A stretch of DNA of 64,000 nt. Source: Hymenopus coronatus (lineage: Eukaryota > Arthropoda > Insecta > Mantodea > Hymenopodidae). Positions 57,601 to 64,000 of this stretch are shown here, piece by piece. Numbering within the stretch: position 1 is the first letter of the stretch; every line of letters starts with the position of its first letter. Below the pieces are notes generated by a model. That model saw only the letters and a list, made by a program, of their open reading frames with translations. It did no database searches and was not told the origin of the DNA. Where the stretch lies: the NCBI GenBank assembly GCA_030762935.1, contig CM060890.1, positions 152,182,129 through 152,246,128 of the forward strand, given 5' to 3'. The translations under genes were made by a program, and so were the position numbers.

Positions 57601-59916
57601 GCTTCATTTTAATACGGTGGTGCAGCTTGCTGTAGTCACATGCTTCTGTTGTCACTAGCTTCTGTTGTGACCAGCGTCTGTTTAATCCGGTTGTGCAGCT
57701 TGCTGTAGTCACCAGCTTCTGTTTAATCCGGTTGTGCAGCTTGCTGTAATCACCAGCTTCTGTTTAATCCGGTTGTGAAGCTTGCTGTAGTCACCAGCTT
57801 CTGTTGTCACCCGCTTCTGTTTAATCCGGTTGTGAAGCTTGCTGTAGTCACCAGCTTCTGTTCTCACCAGCTTCTGTTTAATCCGGTGGTGCTGTTGCTG
57901 TTGTCTCCAGCTTCTGTTTAAGCCGGTTGAGCAGCTTGCTGTTGTCACCAGCTTCTGTTGTCACTAGCTTCTGTTTAACCCGGTGGTGAAGCTTGCTGTT
58001 GTCACCAGCTTCTGTTGTCGCTAGCTTCTGTTTAATCCGGTGGTGCAGCTTGCTGTTTTCACCAGCTTCTGTTGTCACCAGCTTCTGTTTAATCCGGTTG
58101 TGCAGCTTGCTGTTGTCACCAGCTTCTGTTGTCACTAGCTTCTGTTTAATACGGTGGTGCAGCTTGCTGTTGTCACCAGCTTCTGTTGTCACCAGCTTCT
58201 GTTTAATACGGTGGTGCAGCTTGCTGTAATCACCAGCTTCTGTTGTCACCAGCTTCTGTTTAATACGGTTGTGCAGCTTGCTGTTGTCACCAGCTTCTGT
58301 TGTCACTAGCTTCTGTTTAATACGGTGGTGCAGCTTGCTGTTGTCACCAGCTTCTGTTGTCACTAGCTTCTGTTTAATACGGTGGTGCAGCTTGCTGTAA
58401 TCACCAGCTTCTGTTGTCACCAGCTTCTGTTTAATACGGTTGTGCAGCTTGCTGTTGTCACCAGCTTCTGTTGTCACCAGCTTCTGTTTAACCCGGTGGT
58501 GCAGCTTGCTGTTGTCACCAGCTTCTGTTGTCACTAGCTTCTGTTTAATACGGTGGTGCAGCTTGCTGTAATCACCAGCTTCTGTTGTCACCAGCTTCTG
58601 TTTAATACGGTGGTGCAGCTTGCTGTTATCACCAGCTTCTATTGTCACCAACTTCTGTTTAATACGGTGGTGCAGGTTGCTGTTGTCACCAGCTTCTGTT
58701 GTCACCAACTTCTGTTTACCCGGTGGTGCAGGTTTTTTTGGCCAGCAGCTTCTGTTTTCACCAACTTCTGTTTATTCCGGTGGTGCAGGTTTCTGTTGTC
58801 ACTAGCTTCTGTTTAGTCCGGTGGTGCAGGTTTCTGTTGTCACCAACTTCTGTTTAATCCAGTGGTGCAGGTTTCTGTGGCCACCAGCTTCTGTTGTCAC
58901 CAGCTTCTGTTTAATACGGTGGTGCAGCTTGCTGTTATCACCAGCTTCTGTTGTCACCAACTTCTGTTTAATACGGTGGTGCAGGTTGCTGTTGTCACCA
59001 GCTTCTGTTGTCACCAACTTCTGTTTACCCGGTGGTGCAGGTTTTTTTGGCCAGCAGCTTCTGTTTTCACCAACTTCTGTTTATTCCGGTGGTGCAGGTT
59101 TCTGTTGTCACTAGCTTCTGTTTAGTCCGGTGGTGCAGGTTGCTGTTGTCACCAACTTCTGTTTACGCCGGTGGTGGAGGTTGCCGTAGTCACCAGCTTC
59201 TGTTTAATGCGATGGTGCGGATTGCTGTTGTCAGCAGCTTCTGATTAATCCGGTGGTGCAAGTTGCTATTGTCACCAGCTTCTGTTGTCACCGGCTATTG
59301 TTTAATCCGATGCTGCAAGTTGCTGTTGTCACCAGCTTCTGTTTAATCCGGTGGAGCAGGTTGCTGTTGTCACTAGGTTTAGTTTAATCCGGTGGTGCAG
59401 GTTGTGCTTGTCACCAGCTTCTGTTTAGTCCGATGGTGCAGGTTTCTGTTGTCACCAGCTTCTGTTTAATCCGGTGGTGCAGGTTGCTGTTGTCACTAGG
59501 TTTAGTTTAATCCGGTGGTGCAGGTTGTGCTTGTCACCAGCTTTTGTTTAATCCAGTGTTGCAGGTTTCTGTTGTCACCAGCTTCTGTTTAATTCAGTGG
59601 TGCAGGTTGCTGTTGTCACCAGCTTCTGTTTAATCCGGTGTTACAGGTTGCTGTTGTCACTAGCTTTTGTTTAATCCAGTGATGCTGGTTGCTGTTGTCA
59701 CCAGCTTTTGTTTAATCCAGTGTTGCAGGTTTCTGTTGTCACCAGCTTCTGTTTAATCCAGTGTTGCAGGTTGCTGTTGTCACTAGCTTCTGTTTAATCC
59801 AGTGGTGCATGTTGCTGTTGTCACCAGCTTTTGTTTAATCCGCTTGTTCTGCATGCTTTTTCACCAGCTATTGTTTAATCTGGTAGTGCAGGTAGCTGTT
59901 GTCACTAGCTTCTGTT
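57601..59916. repeat. Large duplication within the 41-bp satellite, copy 1
   Basis: Matches 61,726-64,000 in order of variants. Landmarks such as CAGGTTTTTTTGGCCAGCAG (58,727) and GTGGAGGTTGCCGTAGTC (59,173) recur 4084 bp downstream; further left the offset is 4125, so one 41-bp unit has been gained or lost between the copies. Confidence 0.85.
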
Positions 59917-60373
59917 TAATCAAGTGATGCTGGTTGCTGTTGTCACCAGCTTTTGTTTAATCCAGTGTAGGAGGTTGCTGTTGTCACTAGCTTCTGTTTA
60001 ATCCGCTTGTTCTGCATGCTTTCTTCACCAGCTATTATTTAATCTGGTAGTGCAGGTTGCTGTTGTCACTAGCTTCTGTTTAATCCGGTGGTGCAGGTTA
60101 CTGTTGTCACTAGCTTCTGTTTAATCCTGTGTTGCAGTTTGATGTTGTCACCAGCTTCTGTTGTCATCAGCTTCTGTTTAATCTGGTGGTGCAGCTTGCT
60201 GTTGTCACCAGCTTCTGTTTAATCTGGTGGTGCAGCTTGCTGTTCACCAGCTTCTGTTGTCACTAGCTTCTGTTTAATCCGGTGGTGCTGCTTGCTGTTG
60301 TCACCAGCTTCTGTTGTCACCAGCTCCTGTTTAATCCGGTGGTGCAGCTTGCTGTTGTCACCAGCTTCTGTTG

Positions 60374-60886
60374 TCACCAGCTTCTGTTGTCACCAGCTTC
60401 TGCTGTCACTAGCTTCTGTTTAATCCGGTGGTGCAGCTTGCTGTTGTCACCAGCTTCTGTTGTCACCAGCTTGCTGTTGTCACCAGCTCTTTTTGTCACT
60501 AGCTTCTGTTTAATCTGGTGGTGCAACTTGCTGTTGTCTCTTACTTCAGTTGTCACCAGCTTGTTTAATCCGGTGGTGCACGCTGCCCTTGTCACCAGCT
60601 TCTGTTGTCACCAGCTTCTGTTGTCACCAGCTCCTGTTTAATCCGGTGGTGCAGCTTGCTGTTGTCACCAGCTTCTGTTGTCACCAACTTCTGTTGTCAC
60701 TAGCTTCTGTTTAATCCGGTGGTGCAGCTTGCTGTTGTCACCAGCTTCTGTTGTCACCAGCTTGCTGTTGTCACCAGCTCTTTTTGTCACTAGCTTCTGT
60801 TTAATCTGGTGGTGCAACTTGCTGTTGTCTCTTACTTCAGTTGTCACCAGCTTGTTTAATCCGGTGGTGCACGCTGCCCTTGTCAC
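60374..60886. repeat. 291-bp tandem duplication in the 41-bp satellite
   Basis: 60,374-60,595 and 60,665-60,886 carry the same unusual variants (CAGCTCTTTTTGTCACTAGC, TGTCTCTTACTTCAGTTGTC, GTGCACGCTGCCCTTGTCAC) at a 291-bp offset. Confidence 0.85.
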
Positions 60887-61725
60887 CAGCTTCTGTTGTC
60901 ACCAGCTTCTGTTGTCACCAACTTCTGTTTAATCCGGTAGTGCAGCTTGCTGTTGTCACCAGATTCTGTTTAATGCTTTGGTGCACGTTCCTGTTGTCAC
61001 TAGCTTCTGTTTAATCCGGTGGTGTGGGTTGCTGTTTTCACCAGCTTCTGTTGTCACCAGCTTCTGTTTAATCCGGTGGTGCTGCTTGCTGTTGTCACCA
61101 GCTTCTGTTTAATCCGGTTGTGCAGCTTGCTGTTGTCACCAGCTTCTGTTGTCACTAGCTTCTGTTTAATCCGGTGGTGCTGCTTGTTGTTGTCACCAGC
61201 TTCTGTTTAATCCGGTTGTGCAGCTTGCTGTTGTCACCAGCCTTTGTTGTCACTAGTTTCTGTTTAATCCGGTGGTGCAGCTTGCTGTTGTCACCAGCTT
61301 CTGTTGTCACTAGCTTCTGTTTAATCCGGTTGTGCAGCTTGCTGTTGTCACCAGCTTCTGTTGTCACTAGCTTCTGTTTAATCCGGTGGTGCTGCTTGCT
61401 GTTGTCACCAGCTTCTGTTGTCACCAGCTCCTGTTTAATCCGGTGGTGCAGCTTGCTGTTGTCACCAGCTTCTGTTGTCACCAGCTTCTGTTGTCACCAG
61501 CTTCTGTTGTCACCAGCTTCTGTTGTCACCAGCTTCTGTTGTCACTAGCTTCTGTTTAATCCGGTGGTGCAGCTTGCTGTTGTCACCAGCTTCTGTTGTC
61601 ACCAGCTTCTGTTGTCACCAGCTTCTGTTGTCACCAGCTTCTGTTGTCACCAGCTTCTGTTGTCACCAGCTCCTGTTTAATCCGATGGTGCAGCTTGCTG
61701 TTGTCACCAGCTTCTGTTGTCACTA

Positions 61726-64000
61726 GCTTCATTTTAATACGGTGGTGTAGCTTGCTGTAGTCACATGCTTCTGTGGTCACTAGCTTCTGTTGTCACAAGC
61801 TTCTGTTTAATCCGGTTGTGCAGCTTGCTGTAGTCACCAGCTTCTGTTTAATCCGGTTGTGCAGCTTGCTGAGGTCACCAGCTTCTGTTGTCACCCGCTT
61901 CTGTTTAATCCGGTTGTGAAGCTTGCTGTAGTCACCAGCTTCTGTTCTCACCATCTTCTGTTTAATCCGGTGGTGCTGTTGCTGTTGTCTTCAGCTTCTG
62001 TTTAAGCCGGTTGAGCAGCTTGCTGTTGTCACCAGCTTCTGTTGTCACTAGCTTCTGTTTAACCCGGTGGTGCAGCTTGCTGTTGTCACCAGCTTCTGTT
62101 GTCACTAGCTTCTGTTTAAGCCGGTTGTGCAGCTTGCTGTAGTCACCAGCTTCTATTGTCACTAGCTTCTGTTTAATCCGGTGGTGCAGCTTGCTGTAAT
62201 CACCAGCTTCTGTTGTCACCAGCTTCTGTTTAATCCGGTTGTGCAGCTTGCTGTTGTCACCAGCTTCTGTTGTCACTAGCTTCTGTTTAATACGGTGGTG
62301 CAGCTTGCTGTTGTCACCAGCTTCTGTTGTCACCAGCTTCTGTTTAATACGGTTGTGCAGCTTGCTGTTGTCACCAGCTTCTGTTGTCACTAGCTTCTGT
62401 TTAATACGGTGGTGCAGCTTGCTGTTGTCACCAGCTTCTGTTGTCACTAGCTTCTGTTTAATACGGTGGTGCAGCTTGCTGTAATCACCTGCTTCTGTTT
62501 TCACCAGCTTCTGTTTAATACGGTTGTGCAGCTTGCTGTTGTCACCAGCTTCTGTTGTCACCAGCTTCTGTTTAACCCGGTGGTGCAGCTTGCTGTTGTC
62601 ACCAGCTTCTGTTGTCACTAGCTTCTGTTTAATACGGTGGTGCAGCTTGCTGTAATCACCAGCTTCTGTTGTCACCAGCTTCTGTTTAATACGGTGGTGC
62701 AGCTTGCTGTTATCACCAGCTTCTGTTGTCACCAACTTCTGTTTAATACGGTGGTGCAGGTTGCTGTTGTCACCAGCTTCTGTTGTCACCAACTTCTGTT
62801 TACACGGTGGTGCAGGTTTTTTTGGCCAGCAGCTTCTGCTTTCACCAACTTCTGCTTATTGCGGTGGTGCAGGTTTCTGTTGTCACTAGCTTCTGTTTAG
62901 TCCGGTGGTGCAGGTTTCTGTTGTCACCAACTTCTGTTTAATCCAGTGGTGCAGGTTTCTGTGGCCACCAGCTTCTGTTGTCACCAGCTTCTGTTTAATA
63001 CGGTGGTGCAGCTTGCTGTTATCACCAGCTTCTGTTGTCACCAACTTCTGTTTAATACGGTGGTGCAGGTTGCTGTTGTCACCAGCTTCTGTTGTCACCA
63101 ACTTCTGTTTACCCGGTGGTGCAGGTTTTTTTGGCCAGGAGCTTCTGTTTTCACCAACTTCTGTTTATTCCGGTGGTGCAGGTTTCTGTTGTCACTAGCT
63201 TCTGTTTAGTCCGGTGGTGCAGGTTGCTGTTGTCACCAACTTCTGTTTACGCCGGTGGTGGAGGTTGCCGTAGTCACCAGCTTCTGTTTAATGCGATGTT
63301 GCGGATTGCTGTTGTTAGCAGCTTCTGATTAATCCGGTTATGCAAGTTGCTATTGTCACCAGCTTCTGTTGTCACCGGCTATTGTTTAATCCGATGCTGC
63401 ATGTTGCTGTTGTCACCAGCTTCTGTTTAATCCGGTGGAGCAGGTTGCTGTTGTCACTAGGTTTAGTTTAATCCGGTGGTGCAGGTTGTGCTTGTCACCA
63501 GCTTCTGTTTAGTCCGATGGTGCAGGTTTCTGTTGTCACCAGCTTCTGTTTAATCCGGTGGTGCAGGTTGCTGTTGTCACTAGGTTTAGTTTAATCCGGT
63601 GGTGCAGGTTGTGCTTGTCACCAGCTTTTGTTTAATCCAGTGTTGCAGGTTTCTGTTGTCACCAGCTTCTGTTTAATCCAGTGGTGCAGGTTGCTGTTGT
63701 CACCAGCTTCTGTTTAATCCGGCGATACAGGTTGCTGTTGTCACTAGCTTTTGTTTAATCCAGTGATGCTGGTTGCTGTTGTCACCAGCTTTTGTTTAAT
63801 CCAGTGTTGCAGATTTCTGTTGTCCCCAGCTTCTTTTTAATCCAGTGTTGCAGGTTGCTGTTGTCACTAGCTTCTGTTTAATCCAGTGGTGCATGTTGCT
63901 GTTGTCACCAGCTTTTGTTTAATCCGCTTGTTCTGCATGCTTTCTTCACCAGCTATTGTTTAATCTGGTAGTGCAGGTTGCTGTTGTCACTAGCTTCTGT
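61726..64000. repeat. Large duplication within the 41-bp satellite, copy 2 (cut by window end)
   Basis: Begins at GCTTCATTTTAATACGG (61,726), matching 57,601, and continues to the last base of the window, so the true length of the higher-order unit is not known. Confidence 0.85.

Larger units (their letters stand above)
54781..64000. repeat. 41-bp satellite with 16-bp sub-unit, reaching the window end
   Basis: Basic unit: GTTGTCACCAGCTTCT, GTTTAATCCGGTGGTGCAG, CTTGCT (41 bp). The first 16 bp are often repeated in tandem (up to about seven times at 61,450-61,550) giving 57-bp and longer units. Variants in blocks: AATACGG for AATCCGG, GGTTGTGCAG for GGTGGTGCAG, CACTAGC for CACCAGC, CAGGTTGC for CAGCTTGC. 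Open frames up to 276 codons on both strands reflect the repeat, whose length of 41 cycles the frame, and are not genes. Confidence 0.96.

Noticed and set aside
57878..62792. 276-codon open frames repeated 4084 bp apart in the 41-bp satellite
   Set aside because: They follow the repeat unit exactly, exist in several frames and both strands, and have no start context or domain.

Overview
The window is repeat-dominated eukaryotic DNA with no intact host gene that I can support. The organism looks like an arthropod, most likely an insect. The evidence is a mariner element, a second Tc1/mariner-superfamily element whose N-terminal domain resembles the DUF4817 helix-turn-helix common in insect genomes, tRNA-derived repeats, a truncated non-LTR retrotransposon, and very large young satellite arrays. 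A cockroach or termite is only a guess.

Layout. (1) 1-29,325 is one satellite array of 49-bp monomers in two alternating families, A and B, with higher-order periods of about 98 bp, 245 bp, 4 kb and 10 kb. (2) 29,326-30,582 is non-coding flank ending in a tandem repeat derived from the 3' half of a tRNA-like sequence. (3) 30,583-37,191 is a 6.6-kb element with 1.9-kb and 1.6-kb terminal inverted repeats. It begins AG, ends CT, is flanked by a 6-bp direct repeat (GACATT), and sits inside one unit of the tRNA-derived array, which resumes at 37,192. It holds four copies of a TATA-promoter cassette, a Ser/Pro-rich reading frame with paralogues in both arms, a duplicated 12-cysteine module, and upstream minisatellites. 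This is the best candidate for something undescribed. (4) 37,198-54,100 is a nest of copies of one dispersed repeat, called R1 here. One copy is interrupted by a DUF4817-type transposon and a 3.2-kb CA/CAGA array, another contains a 2.4-kb array of a 64-bp unit, and another is interrupted by a mariner. A 5'-truncated LINE lies between two copies. (5) 54,101-54,780 is non-coding. (6) 54,781-64,000 is a second satellite with a 41-bp unit and a 16-bp sub-unit, including a large duplication at about 4.08 kb spacing that runs off the window.

Nothing here forms an ordinary pathway. The coding remnants are transposases, a reverse transcriptase, and the unidentified frames inside the 6.6-kb element. 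Those frames share a promoter design (TATA box 32 nt from ATG), which suggests a small co-expressed set carried by a mobile or virus-derived element. No polymerase, integrase or transposase is visible in the element, so if it is mobile it is probably non-autonomous.
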